Shown in pieces: positions 42,834 through 53,594 of a DNA stretch of 63,999 nt. Location: assembly GCA_003576705.1 (NCBI GenBank), contig QOZS01000033.1, positions 1-63,999 on the forward strand. Reading direction: 5' to 3'. The position numbers and the translations under genes are program-made. The notes beneath the pieces are model-generated. The model ran no database searches, had not been told where the DNA came from, and saw nothing but the letters and a program-made list of their open reading frames with translations. This stretch comes from Desertibaculum subflavum. Its GTDB lineage: Bacteria > Pseudomonadota > Alphaproteobacteria > Ferrovibrionales > Ferrovibrionaceae. How positions within the stretch are numbered: position 1 is the first letter of the stretch; each line of letters opens with the position of its first letter.

Positions 42834-45017
42834 TCAACGACGCCGGCGATCCGGCCGCCGCGGGGCCCGCCCGCGGGCGCCGGCCCCGGCCAGCGAGAAG
42901 AGCAGGCCGCCGGCCACCGGATTGGCCTCGGCAAGCTCCGCCTCCACCGCGTCGCCGAGACGGAACGAGCGCTTGCTGGCACGGCCCTGGATGCGCTGGG
43001 AGCGCTCGTCGAACACGAAATAGTCGTCGCCCAGGCTGGACATCGGGGCAAGGCCGGTGGCACCGGTCGTGTCATCGGTCAGAAACAAGCCGGCCCGCGT
43101 CACGCCGGTGATCCGCATGGCCAGGGTCTCGCCGACCCGCGCCTCCATGAAGGCCGCCACATAGCGGTCCAGCGCGTCGCGCTCGGCCTGCATGGCGCGC
43201 CGCTCGGTGCGGGTGATGTGCTCGGCGGTGGCCTCGAAGCCGTCGACATCCTCCGCGCTCAACCCGCCTTCGCCCAGACGGCCCGCGTCGACCAGCGCGC
43301 GGTGCACCTGCAGGTCGGCATAGCGGCGGATCGGCGAGGTGAAATGCGCGTAGCGCGCGAGGTTCAGGCCGAAATGGCCGATATTCTCGGCCGCATAGAT
43401 CGCCTGCGCCTGGGACCGGAGCACGACTTCGTTGACCAGCCGCTCGTGCGGCGTGCCGGCGACGCGCTCCAGCACGCGGTTGAAGATCGCGGGACGGATC
43501 ACCTGTCCCTTGGCCAGGCGGATGTCGAGCGTGTCGAGGAAGTCGCGCAGCGCGTCGAGCTTCTCCTTCGTCGGCTGGTCGTGCACGCGGTACATGCAGG
43601 GCCGCCGCGCGCGCTCCAGGGTCTCCGCCGCGGCGACGTTGGCGAGGATCATGAACTCCTCGATCAGCCGGTGGCTGTCGAAACGCTCGCGCAGACCGAT
43701 CGATTGGATGTGGCCGCCGGCGTCGAGCGTCACCTTGCGCTCCGGCATGTCGATGGCGAGCGGTGCGCGCCGGTCGCGGGCGGCGGCCGCCAGGGCATAA
43801 GCCGCATAGAGCGGCGTGACGACCTTGGTAGTGAGCTCCGGCGATACGGCCTTGGCGTCCCCGTCGCGGGCGCGCTGCACCTGGCCATAGGTGAGGCTGG
43901 CGGCGGAGCGCATCATCGCCCGCACGAAGCTGTGCCGCACGACGTTGCCTTCGGCATCGAGCCAGAGCGTGGCGGCGAGGCAGGGCCGCGGCTTGCCCTC
44001 GACCAGCGAGCAGAGATCGGCCGAGAGCCGCTCCGGCAGCATCGGCACCACCATGTCGGGAAAATAGGCCGAGTTGCCGCGCTCGCGCGCGGCGCGGTCG
44101 AGCGCGCTGCCCGGCCGGACGTACCAGGAGACGTCGGCGATCGCGACGATCACCTTGAAGCCGCCGGGATTGCGCGGGTCGCCGTCCGGCTCGGCAAAGA
44201 CCGCATCGTCGTGGTCGCGCGCATCCTCGGGATCGATGGTGACGAGCGGCACTTCGGTCAGGTCGGTCCGGTCGCCGAGCGGCGCTTGCCTGGCATGTTT
44301 CGCCTCGGCCAGCGCGTCGGGCGGGAAGGCGACCGGAATATCGTTCTGCGCGATGGCGATGCGGCTGAAGGTGCGGGGATCGCCGGCGCTGCCGAGCCGG
44401 CGCACGACGCGGCCCTGGGCCAAGCCGAACATGCGCCCGGCGACCAGCTCGGCGACCACCACCTCGCCATGCTCGGCGCCGCCGAGATCGGCCTTGTCGA
44501 CCAGCACCTCGTGCCGGGCGCGACGGTCGGCCGGGACGATGCGGCCGTGATTGGCTTCGAGCTTGAGCGTGCCGACCACCTCGCCGGGGCCGCTTTCCAG
44601 CACGCGGATGACGCGGCCGCGATAGAGGCCGGGGCCGATCGGCTCGACCCGCGCCAGCACGCGGTCGCCGTCGCCCGGCGAGCGTCCGCGGCCGCCCGAT
44701 ACAAGCGTCACCTTCGGCGCCGGGCTGTCATCCGACCATTTGACCGGCACGGCGCTGGCCTCGCCGTCGCGCCGCACGGACACGATCCTCAGGACGCTGA
44801 CCTCGGGCAGGCGCCCCGGCGGCAGCAGCGCCTTGCCGCGGCCACGCTCGACCGCGCCCTGGTCCTTCAGGCCGCGCAGCGCCTCCTTCAGCCAGTCGCG
44901 CTCGGCGCCCTTCAGATTGAAGGCGCGGGCGATCTCGCGCTTGCCGACCTTGCCGGGCCGGCTCGCGATGAAGTCCAGCAGCTCTTGTCGGGTCGGGCGG
45001 GGCGCCGGCGGCTTCAC
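42834..45017 (-). CDS. rnr: Ribonuclease R
   Basis: A 727-residue 3'-5' exoribonuclease. It has an N-terminal winged helix (LLDFIASRPGKVGKREIARAF), cold-shock domains, the RNB catalytic domain with IDPEDARDHDDAVF and YFPDMVVPMLPERLS, and a C-terminal S1 domain followed by a basic Arg/Gly tail. It degrades structured RNA. The active-site block reads DHDDA where DFDDA is more common; the Asp residues are kept. GTG start at 45017 overlaps topA by 4 bp. Confidence 0.95.
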   Translation of the reverse strand: MKPPAPRPTRQELLDFIASRPGKVGKREIARAFNLKGAERDWLKEALRGLKDQGAVERGRGKALLPPGRLPEVSVLRIVSVRRDGEASAVPVKWSDDSPAPKVTLVSGGRGRSPGDGDRVLARVEPIGPGLYRGRVIRVLESGPGEVVGTLKLEANHGRIVPADRRARHEVLVDKADLGGAEHGEVVVAELVAGRMFGLAQGRVVRRLGSAGDPRTFSRIAIAQNDIPVAFPPDALAEAKHARQAPLGDRTDLTEVPLVTIDPEDARDHDDAVFAEPDGDPRNPGGFKVIVAIADVSWYVRPGSALDRAARERGNSAYFPDMVVPMLPERLSADLCSLVEGKPRPCLAATLWLDAEGNVVRHSFVRAMMRSAASLTYGQVQRARDGDAKAVSPELTTKVVTPLYAAYALAAAARDRRAPLAIDMPERKVTLDAGGHIQSIGLRERFDSHRLIEEFMILANVAAAETLERARRPCMYRVHDQPTKEKLDALRDFLDTLDIRLAKGQVIRPAIFNRVLERVAGTPHERLVNEVVLRSQAQAIYAAENIGHFGLNLARYAHFTSPIRRYADLQVHRALVDAGRLGEGGLSAEDVDGFEATAEHITRTERRAMQAERDALDRYVAAFMEARVGETLAMRITGVTRAGLFLTDDTTGATGLAPMSSLGDDYFVFDERSQRIQGRASKRSFRLGDAVEAELAEANPVAGGLLFSLAGAGARGRAPRRPDRRRR

Positions 45018-47764
45018 GCCTTGCCGCCGGCGGCGCGCTTGCGCGGCGGCGGCTCGGCGTCGTCATTGTCGGCCGCCGGCTTGGTCGTGGCCTTCTTGCC
45101 GGATTTGACGGCCGCGGACTTGACGGTGGCGGTCTTGGCGGCCGTCTTCTTCGCGCCGCGCCGGCCCTTGGGCTTGGATGGGCCGCGTTCGGCGCGGGCC
45201 CGCAGCAGCGCCATCGCCGAGGTCATGTCGATATCCTCGACCGTCGAGCCGCGCGGGATCGTCGCGTTGATGCCGCCATGGGCGACATAGGCGCCGAAAC
45301 GGCCGTCCAGGATGCGCACCGGCGCGCCGTCATCGGGATGGGCGCCCAGCTCGCGCAGCACCTTCGGTTCGGCGCGACGCGGGCCCTTCTTGGCGCTGCC
45401 CTCGGCGATCAGCGCGACGGCGCGGTTGAGGCCGATATCGAGGATCTCCTCCGGCGGCTGCACCCGGGTATAGGCCTTGGCGTGCTTGAGATAGGCGCCG
45501 TAGGGGCCGAGGCCGGCGATGATCTCCGCGCCCGTCTCCGGATGGGTGCCGACGAGGCGCGGCAGGGCGAGCAGCTTGATCGCCGTTTCGAAGGTCAGCT
45601 CGGCCGGCTTCCACTCGCGCGGAATCGAGGCGCGCTTCGGCTTCTCCTCGCCGCCATCCTCGCCGAGCTGCACATAGGGCCCGAACCGCCCGTCGCGCAC
45701 CGTGACCATCAAGCCGCTTTCGGGATCCAGGCCCAGTTCGCGCGGGCCGCCGACCAGGGCGCCCTCGGTCTGGTTGTCGTTGGCGACCGAGAGCGGGCGG
45801 GTGTGGCGGCATTCCGGATAGCGCGAACAGCCGATGAAGGCGCCGTTCTTGCCGAGCCGGATGCCGAGACGGCCTTCGCCGCAAGCCGGGCAGGCACGCG
45901 GATCGCGGCCCGATCCGTCGTCGGGGAAGAAATGCGGCCCGAGCGAGGCATCGATCGCCTCGATCACCACGCCGCGCTGGCCGATGAGCTCGTCCAGGTT
46001 CTTCACCGCCGCCTGTAGGGCGAGCAGGCCGGCATCCTCTTCAGGCGCGCGGCTGAACTGCAGCCAGAACTCGCGCAGCACTTCCTTCCAGTCGACCTGG
46101 TGAGCCGTGATCTCGTCCAGCCGCTCTTCCAGATTGGCGGTGAAGTCGTAGGCGAAGAAACGCTCGAAGAAATTCACGAGGAAGGCGGTGACGATGCGGC
46201 CCTTGTCCTCCGGCACGAAGCGCTTGCTGTCGAGCCGGACGTAGTCGCGCTCCTGCAGCACGTCGATGATGGAGGCATAGGTCGAGGGGCGGCCGATGCC
46301 GAGCTCTTCCAGCTTCTTCACCAGGGTCGCCTCGGTGTAGCGCGGCGGCGGCTCGGTGAAATGCTGCTCCGGCTTCACGTCGAGAAGCTGCAATGCCTCC
46401 TTGGCGGCGAGCTTGGGGAGCCGGGCGCCGTCCTCGTCGTCCTCGCCGGCCGCGCTGCCATTGGCCGGCTTGTCGTCGCGGCCTTCCTCGTAGACCTTGA
46501 GGAAGCCGGGGAAGAGCAGGACCGAGCCGCTGGCGCGGAAGCCGATCTGCTCGTCGGACGAGCGGATCTCGACCGTCGTGCGCTCGAGTTGGGCTGCTTC
46601 CATCTGGCTCGCGATGGCGCGCTTCCAGACCAGCTCGTAGAGCCGGAGCTGGGCGGCATCGAGATGTTGCGTGACGTCTTCCGGCCGGCGGCTGAAATCG
46701 GTCGGCCGGATCGCCTCGTGGGCTTCCTGCGCGTTCTTTGCCTTGGTTTCGTACACGCGGGGCTGCGGCGGCACGTAGTCGCGGCCGAACTGCTTGCCGA
46801 TCTGGTCGCGGGCGGCCTCGATCGCCTCGGCCGCCATCTGCACGCCGTCGGTCCGCATATAAGTAATGAGGCCGACGGTCTCGCCGCCGATATCGACGCC
46901 TTCATAAAGGCGCTGGGCCAGCTGCATGGTGCGGGTCGCGCTGAAGCCGAGCTTGCGCGCAGCCTCCTGCTGCAGGGTCGAGGTCATGAACGGCGCCGAA
47001 GGCTGGCGCCGGTGCGGGCGCACGGTGACGTCGCTGATCCGGTAGCTGCCGGCGCGGATCTTGCCGACCGCCGCCTGGGCCGCCGCCTCGCCGGGCAGGT
47101 CGAACTTCTCGAGCTTGCGGCCGTCCAACATGGTCAGCCGGGCCGGGAAGCGGCCGGAAGGCGCCTGGAAATCGCCCTCGATGGTCCAGTATTCGCGCGG
47201 CTTGAACGCCTCGATCTCGATCTCCCGCTCGCAGATCAGCCTCAGGGCGACGGATTGCACGCGGCCGGCCGATTTGGCGCCGGGGAGCTTGCGCCAGAGC
47301 AGCGGCGAGAGGGTGAAGCCGACCAGGTAATCGAGCGCGCGGCGGGCCTGCTGGGCGTTGATCAGGTCCATGTCGAGGTCGCGCGGATTGCGCATCGCCT
47401 CGGTCACCGCCCGCTTGGTGATCTCGTTGAACACCACGCGCTGGACATTGATGCCCTTGATCGCCTTCTTCTCCTGCAAAGCTTGCAGGACATGCCAGGA
47501 AATCGCCTCGCCTTCGCGGTCCGGGTCGGTGGCCAGATAGAGATTCTTCGCGCCTTTCAAGGCACTAGCGATCGCCGCCAGGTTCTTGCTCGACTTCGGA
47601 TCGGTGACATAGGTCATCTCGAAGTCTTGCTCAGGACGCACGGAGCCGTCCTTGGGCGGCAGGTCGCGGACATGCCCGTAGGAGGGCAGGACGACGACGT
47701 TCGAGCCCAGATACTTGTTGATCGTCTTGGCCTTGGCCGGGGATTCGACGACGACGACGTCCAT
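45014..47764 (-). CDS. topA: DNA topoisomerase I
   Basis: A 916-residue type IA topoisomerase that relaxes negative supercoils. The N-terminal Toprim has VVVESPAKAKTINKYLG and TDPDREGEAISWH; the active tyrosine is in ITYMRTDGVQ. A zinc-ribbon, CPACGEGRLGIR...CSRYPEC, is followed by repeats of the LGxxPxxG type and a Lys/Ala-rich tail. The Met at 47764 begins the conserved strand; 25 extra residues upstream are unconserved. An AGG-rich ribosome binding site is about 10 bp upstream. Confidence 0.96.
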   Translation of the reverse strand: MDVVVVESPAKAKTINKYLGSNVVVLPSYGHVRDLPPKDGSVRPEQDFEMTYVTDPKSSKNLAAIASALKGAKNLYLATDPDREGEAISWHVLQALQEKKAIKGINVQRVVFNEITKRAVTEAMRNPRDLDMDLINAQQARRALDYLVGFTLSPLLWRKLPGAKSAGRVQSVALRLICEREIEIEAFKPREYWTIEGDFQAPSGRFPARLTMLDGRKLEKFDLPGEAAAQAAVGKIRAGSYRISDVTVRPHRRQPSAPFMTSTLQQEAARKLGFSATRTMQLAQRLYEGVDIGGETVGLITYMRTDGVQMAAEAIEAARDQIGKQFGRDYVPPQPRVYETKAKNAQEAHEAIRPTDFSRRPEDVTQHLDAAQLRLYELVWKRAIASQMEAAQLERTTVEIRSSDEQIGFRASGSVLLFPGFLKVYEEGRDDKPANGSAAGEDDEDGARLPKLAAKEALQLLDVKPEQHFTEPPPRYTEATLVKKLEELGIGRPSTYASIIDVLQERDYVRLDSKRFVPEDKGRIVTAFLVNFFERFFAYDFTANLEERLDEITAHQVDWKEVLREFWLQFSRAPEEDAGLLALQAAVKNLDELIGQRGVVIEAIDASLGPHFFPDDGSGRDPRACPACGEGRLGIRLGKNGAFIGCSRYPECRHTRPLSVANDNQTEGALVGGPRELGLDPESGLMVTVRDGRFGPYVQLGEDGGEEKPKRASIPREWKPAELTFETAIKLLALPRLVGTHPETGAEIIAGLGPYGAYLKHAKAYTRVQPPEEILDIGLNRAVALIAEGSAKKGPRRAEPKVLRELGAHPDDGAPVRILDGRFGAYVAHGGINATIPRGSTVEDIDMTSAMALLRARAERGPSKPKGRRGAKKTAAKTATVKSAAVKSGKKATTKPAADNDDAEPPPRKRAAGGKA

Positions 47765-47851
47765 CGGCGGAATTGGCCTCCTTGGGCAAGGGACGGCGCT
47801 CGGGCGGCGGAACATGGGGAAAACCCCACCCCCTGTCAAATCGGGTCGGCG

Positions 47852-48973
47852 TTAAGAAATTGCTACCCTCCCGCCGGGATAGCGCTGCAGCCGGCCGGCC
47901 AGTTCCAGCTCCAGCAGCACCATCAGCACCTCGCCGGGGGTGCCGCCGGACTGGCGGATCAGCTCGTCGACCTCCACCGGCGTCGGGGAGAGACGCTCCG
48001 TAATCGTGGCGCGCAACCGAGCGAGGTCGGCATCGGCTGGCGCCTCGTCGGTGACGGGCGAGCCGAAGGGGACCGCTTCGGCGGCCAGCATGCTCTGCGC
48101 CGGTCCGAGGGCCTGCAGCACGTCGTCGATGCCTTCCACCAGGGTGGCGCCCTGGCGGATCAGGTCGTTGCTGCCGCGGGCGCGCGGATCGAGCGGCGAG
48201 CCCGGCACCGCCATCACCTCGCGGCCCTGGTCGAGCGCGAAGCGGGCGGTGATCAACGAGCCCGATTTCAGCGCCGCCTCGACGACGACGACGCCGAGCG
48301 AAAGCCCGGAGATCAGCCGGTTGCGGCGCGGGAAATGGCGGGCGAGCGGCCGGGTCCCGATCGGCATTTCGCCTACAACCGCGCCGATTTCCGCGATCTG
48401 CGCCTGCAGCGCTTCGTGCTCGGGCGGGAACACCACGTCGACGCCGCCGGCGACCACGGCGACGGTGCCGGTCGCCAGCGCGCCCTGATGCGCTGCCGCG
48501 TCGATGCCGCGTGCCAGCCCCGAGACCACGACGATGCCGGCATTGCCGAGCGCGCCGGCGAGGTCGCGGGCGATGCGGATGCCGGCGGCGGAGGCGTTGC
48601 GGGCGCCGACCATGCCGACCATGCGGCGGGCGAACAGTGCCGCGTCGCCGCGCGTGACCAATAGCGGCGGGCTGTCGTCCAGCGCGGCAAGGGCGGGCGG
48701 ATAGTCGGGTTCCGCCAGCGCGATCAGGCGTGCGCCGGCCGCGGCGGTGGCCGCCAGCTCGCGCTCGGCCTCTGCCCGCGGCGGAATCGCGATGCTGCGA
48801 CCGAGACCGCCGCGACGGGCCAGGTCGGGCAGGGCGCCGATCGCCCGCGCGGCGGTGCCGAAGCGGCGCAGCAACTGGCGGAAAGTGACCGGGCCGACAT
48901 TCTCGGTCCGGATCAGCCGGAGCCAGTCGAGCCGTTCGGCATCGCTGAGCGGGCGGCGGGAAATTCCATGCAT
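47852..48973 (-). CDS. dprA: DNA-processing protein DprA
   Basis: A 373-residue protein that loads RecA on single-stranded DNA during natural transformation. N-terminal helical (SAM-like) residues 1-75, then the Rossmann core with MVGARNAS, VVVSGLARGIDAAAHQGAL, GEMPIGTRPLARHFPRRNRLISGLS and AVPGSPLDPRARGSNDLIRQGA. A C-terminal winged helix ends the protein. The Met at 48973 begins the conserved part; the longer upstream frame overlaps other genes. It lies 87 bp upstream of topA. Confidence 0.95.
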   Translation of the reverse strand: MHGISRRPLSDAERLDWLRLIRTENVGPVTFRQLLRRFGTAARAIGALPDLARRGGLGRSIAIPPRAEAERELAATAAAGARLIALAEPDYPPALAALDDSPPLLVTRGDAALFARRMVGMVGARNASAAGIRIARDLAGALGNAGIVVVSGLARGIDAAAHQGALATGTVAVVAGGVDVVFPPEHEALQAQIAEIGAVVGEMPIGTRPLARHFPRRNRLISGLSLGVVVVEAALKSGSLITARFALDQGREVMAVPGSPLDPRARGSNDLIRQGATLVEGIDDVLQALGPAQSMLAAEAVPFGSPVTDEAPADADLARLRATITERLSPTPVEVDELIRQSGGTPGEVLMVLLELELAGRLQRYPGGRVAIS

Positions 48974-49099
48974 GCGCGAAAAATGCGAAAGAATGCCAGG
49001 AAGATCAACTGCGGATCGGCAGCGACGCCGCTTGACGGCGGCATATGGGCAAAGCTTTGCTCGCCGGCCCGGGTGTTCGACCCGGGGAGGGGGGCGGCC

Positions 49100-49810
49100 A
49101 TGGCGCAGATCGTACTGGTGCACGGGGCTTGGCACGGCGGCTGGTGCTGGCGCGACGTAGCGCGCGACCTCAGCCGGCGCGGCCACGAGGTCTTCACGCC
49201 CACCTTGACCGGGATCGGCGAGCGGACCCACCTGCTCAGCCCCGAAATCGGCCTCAACACCCATATCGAGGATATCTGCGCCGTCCTGACCTTCGAGAAC
49301 CTGAAGGACATCGTCCTCTGCGGGCACAGCTATGGCGGCATGGTGATCACCGGCGTCGCCGACCGCATGGCGGAGCGGGTGAGCTCGCTGGTCTATCTCG
49401 ACGCCTTCGTGCCGGAGAACGGCAAGGCGGTGTTCGACCTCATGGACCCGGCCCGGGTGCCGACCATCCGCGCCGGCGCGGTGGAGCAGAACGGCGTGCG
49501 CACGCTGAAGCCGACTTCCGCCAGCTTCTTCGGCGTGCTGGATGCCGCGCGGGCCGATTGGGTCGACCGCACCTGCCGCAACCACCCGATGCTCGCCTTC
49601 GAGGAGCGCATCGAGTTGAGCGGCCGGTGGCGCACGGTGCCGAAGAAGACCTACATCATCGCGGCGCGCTACACTCCGAGCTCGTTCCAGCGCTATCGGG
49701 CGCTGGCGGAGGATCCCGCCTGGGCGTTCCTGGAAGCCGATTGCGGGCATGAGGTGATGGTCGATCTGCCGGACTGGCTGGCGGCGCGGCTCGACGAAGC
49801 GGCCGAGTGA
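49100..49810 (+). CDS. Alpha/beta-fold esterase
   Basis: A 236-residue hydrolase with oxyanion segment VLVHGAWHGGWCW and nucleophile S77 in LCGHSYGGMV. The histidine lies in EADCGHEVMVDLP. LTGIGERTHL is a motif shared with EstC- and salicylate-esterase-like enzymes. A strong GGGGAGGGG ribosome binding site precedes the ATG at 49100. It begins a three-gene operon with a CoA-transferase and a 2-hydroxyacid dehydrogenase and is divergent from dprA. Confidence 0.88.
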   Translation: MAQIVLVHGAWHGGWCWRDVARDLSRRGHEVFTPTLTGIGERTHLLSPEIGLNTHIEDICAVLTFENLKDIVLCGHSYGGMVITGVADRMAERVSSLVYLDAFVPENGKAVFDLMDPARVPTIRAGAVEQNGVRTLKPTSASFFGVLDAARADWVDRTCRNHPMLAFEERIELSGRWRTVPKKTYIIAARYTPSSFQRYRALAEDPAWAFLEADCGHEVMVDLPDWLAARLDEAAE

Positions 49811-49825
49811 GGGAGGAGAACGAAT

Positions 49826-51007
49826 ATGGGTGTGCTTGACGGTGTGCGCGTGCTGGATTTCGGCCGCTATATCGCGGGGCCTTACTGCGCCGCGCTGCTC
49901 GGCGATCTCGGCGCCGAGGTGATCCGGGTCGAGAAACGCGAGGGCAGCGAGGACCGTTTCGTCGCGCCGCTTTCCGAGACCGGCGAAGGCGCGATGTTCT
50001 TCCAGATGAATCGCGGCAAGCGCTCGATGACGCTCGACCCGATGCGCGACGAGGGTCGCGAGATCGTTCGCAAGCTGGTGCAGACCGCCGATGTCGTGGT
50101 CGCGAACCTGCCGCCGCCGACCCTGAAGCAGATGGGCCTCGACTACGACAGCCTCGCCGCCTCCAAGGCAGACATCATCCTGACCACGGCTTCCGCCTTC
50201 GGCGATGGCGGGCCGTACAGCTCGCGCGTCGGCTTCGACGGCATCGGCCAGGTGATGGCCGGCGGCACCTACATGACCGGCACCGAGGACCAGCCCTATC
50301 GCGCCGCGGTGCCGTTCATCGACTTCACCACGGCGGTGCATTGCGCCTTCGGCACGATGGCCGCGCTGATGCACCGCGCCAAGGGCGGCGGCGGGCAGAT
50401 CGTCGAAGGCCAGCTGCTCGGCTCCGCGCTCACCTTGAACAACGCGCTGCTGATGGAACAGGCGGTGCTGACCCGCGACCGCGTGCCGACCGGCAATCGC
50501 GGCCAGACCTCGGCGCCGAACGACCTGTTCCAGGCCAAGGACGGCTGGATGCTGGTGCAGATCGTCGGCCAGCCGCTCTACGAGCGCTGGGCGAAATTGA
50601 TGGGTGAGCCCAGTTGGCTGACCGATCCGCGGTTCAAGGACGATCTCGCGCGCGGCGACCATGGCCACCTGATCAGCGCGCGCACCCAGGAATGGTGCCG
50701 GAACCTGACCCGCGCCGAGGCGCTGGCGGCGCTGGAGAAGGCGCGCATCCCGGCGGCGCCGGTGCTGAAGCCGCAGGAGACGCTGGACGATCCGCATGTG
50801 AAGGCGATGGGCTATCTGCACCCGGTGGAGTTCCCCGGCCTGCCCAGGCCGGCGCCGGTAGCCAAGCCGCCGGTCAGGCTCGGCCGCACCCCGGCCCGGG
50901 TGCCGCCGCCGCCGCCCCGGCTCGGCGCCGATACCGACGCGATCCTGGGCGATCTCGGCTATGGCAAGCCCGATATCGACCGGCTGCGCCAGAACGGAGT
51001 GGTCTGA
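49826..51007 (+). CDS. Family III (CaiB/BaiF) CoA-transferase
   Basis: A 393-residue CoA-transferase. VRVLDFGRYIAGPYCAALLGDLGAEVIRVE, FFQMNRGKRSMTLD, TTASAFGDGGPYS and active-site Asp in VPFIDFTTAVHCAFG are typical. It would transfer CoA to an acid possibly released by the esterase gene upstream. The acceptor is unknown. Its stop overlaps the dehydrogenase start by 1 bp (TGATG). It is clearly different from the CoA-transferase at 24.9 kb. Confidence 0.92.
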   Translation: MGVLDGVRVLDFGRYIAGPYCAALLGDLGAEVIRVEKREGSEDRFVAPLSETGEGAMFFQMNRGKRSMTLDPMRDEGREIVRKLVQTADVVVANLPPPTLKQMGLDYDSLAASKADIILTTASAFGDGGPYSSRVGFDGIGQVMAGGTYMTGTEDQPYRAAVPFIDFTTAVHCAFGTMAALMHRAKGGGGQIVEGQLLGSALTLNNALLMEQAVLTRDRVPTGNRGQTSAPNDLFQAKDGWMLVQIVGQPLYERWAKLMGEPSWLTDPRFKDDLARGDHGHLISARTQEWCRNLTRAEALAALEKARIPAAPVLKPQETLDDPHVKAMGYLHPVEFPGLPRPAPVAKPPVRLGRTPARVPPPPPRLGADTDAILGDLGYGKPDIDRLRQNGVV

Positions 51008-51966
51008 TGCCCCGCATCGCCATCCTCGACGACTATCAGAACGTCGCCCGCGGCTTCGCCGACTGGGGCCGGCTGCCGGCCGGCTGGAGCCTCGACGTGT
51101 TCAACCGTCAGATCGTCGGCGAGGCGGCGGTGGCGGAGGCGCTGGCGGATCACGACGCGGTGGTCATCATGCGCGAGCGGACGCCGTTCCCGGCCAGCCT
51201 CATCAACCGGCTGCCGAAGCTCCGGCTGCTCGTCACCTCCGGCCCGCGCAATGCATCGATCGACCTGAAGGCGGCGGCGGCCAAGGGCGTCACCGTCTGC
51301 GGCACCGATTCGATGGCGCATCCGCCGATGGAGATCGCCTGGGCGCTGATCTTCGCGCTGATGCGCCAGGTGCCGCGCGAGGACCGCGCCATGCGCGAGG
51401 GCCGCTGGCAACTCAGCGTCGGCCGCTGCCTGAAGGGGCGCATTCTCGGTCTCGCCGGTCTCGGCAAGCTCGGCGGCGCCATGGTGCCGGTGGCCAAGGC
51501 GCTCGGCATGCGGGTGATCGCCTGGAGCGAGAACCTGACCGCCGAACGCGCCGCCGAAGCGGGCGCCGAGCGCGTGGAGAAGGACGCGCTGTTCCGCGAT
51601 TCCGACATCGTGTCGGTGCATCTGCTGCTCAGCCCGCGCACCCGCGGCCTGATTGGCGCCCGCGAGATCGGGCTGATGCGGAAGGATGCCTATCTGGTCA
51701 ACACCTCGCGCGGGCCGATCGTCGACGAGGCGGCGATGATCGACGCACTGCGCGCAGGGCGCATCGCCGGCGCCGGGCTCGACGTGTTCGATCTGGAGCC
51801 ACTGCCGAAGGACCATCCGCTGCTGAAGCTGGAGAACACCGTTCTCACGCCGCATCTCGGCTATGTCTCGGAAGAGAACTACCGGAACTATTACGGGCAG
51901 GGGTTGGAGGACATCCTCGCCTGGATCGGCGGCCAGCCGATCCGGACCATCCCGCCGCCGGCCTGA
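51007..51966 (+). CDS. D-2-hydroxyacid dehydrogenase
   Basis: A 319-residue NAD-dependent dehydrogenase. The nucleotide-binding motif is LAGLGKLGGAM (about 150-160), catalytic Arg is in NTSRGPIVDEAAMI or the preceding VHLLLSPRTRGLIG region, Glu in AGAGLDVFDLEPLP, and His in LTPHLGYVSEENY. It reduces 2-keto acids or oxidises D-2-hydroxyacids. The ATG at 51007 follows the CoA-transferase stop. Last gene of the operon, 5 bp before a convergent histidine kinase. Confidence 0.92.
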   Translation: MPRIAILDDYQNVARGFADWGRLPAGWSLDVFNRQIVGEAAVAEALADHDAVVIMRERTPFPASLINRLPKLRLLVTSGPRNASIDLKAAAAKGVTVCGTDSMAHPPMEIAWALIFALMRQVPREDRAMREGRWQLSVGRCLKGRILGLAGLGKLGGAMVPVAKALGMRVIAWSENLTAERAAEAGAERVEKDALFRDSDIVSVHLLLSPRTRGLIGAREIGLMRKDAYLVNTSRGPIVDEAAMIDALRAGRIAGAGLDVFDLEPLPKDHPLLKLENTVLTPHLGYVSEENYRNYYGQGLEDILAWIGGQPIRTIPPPA

Positions 51967-51971
51967 TCGGC

Positions 51972-53549
<1,578 letters not shown>

Positions 53550-53594
53550 GCGATCCCCGGCTCCTCTCCAGTCCCCCGACCGGTGCCGTAACCG

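Noticed and set aside
46100..48664. 854-codon plus-strand frame opposite topA and dprA
   Set aside because: Complement of clear topA and dprA coding sequence; no domain signals.
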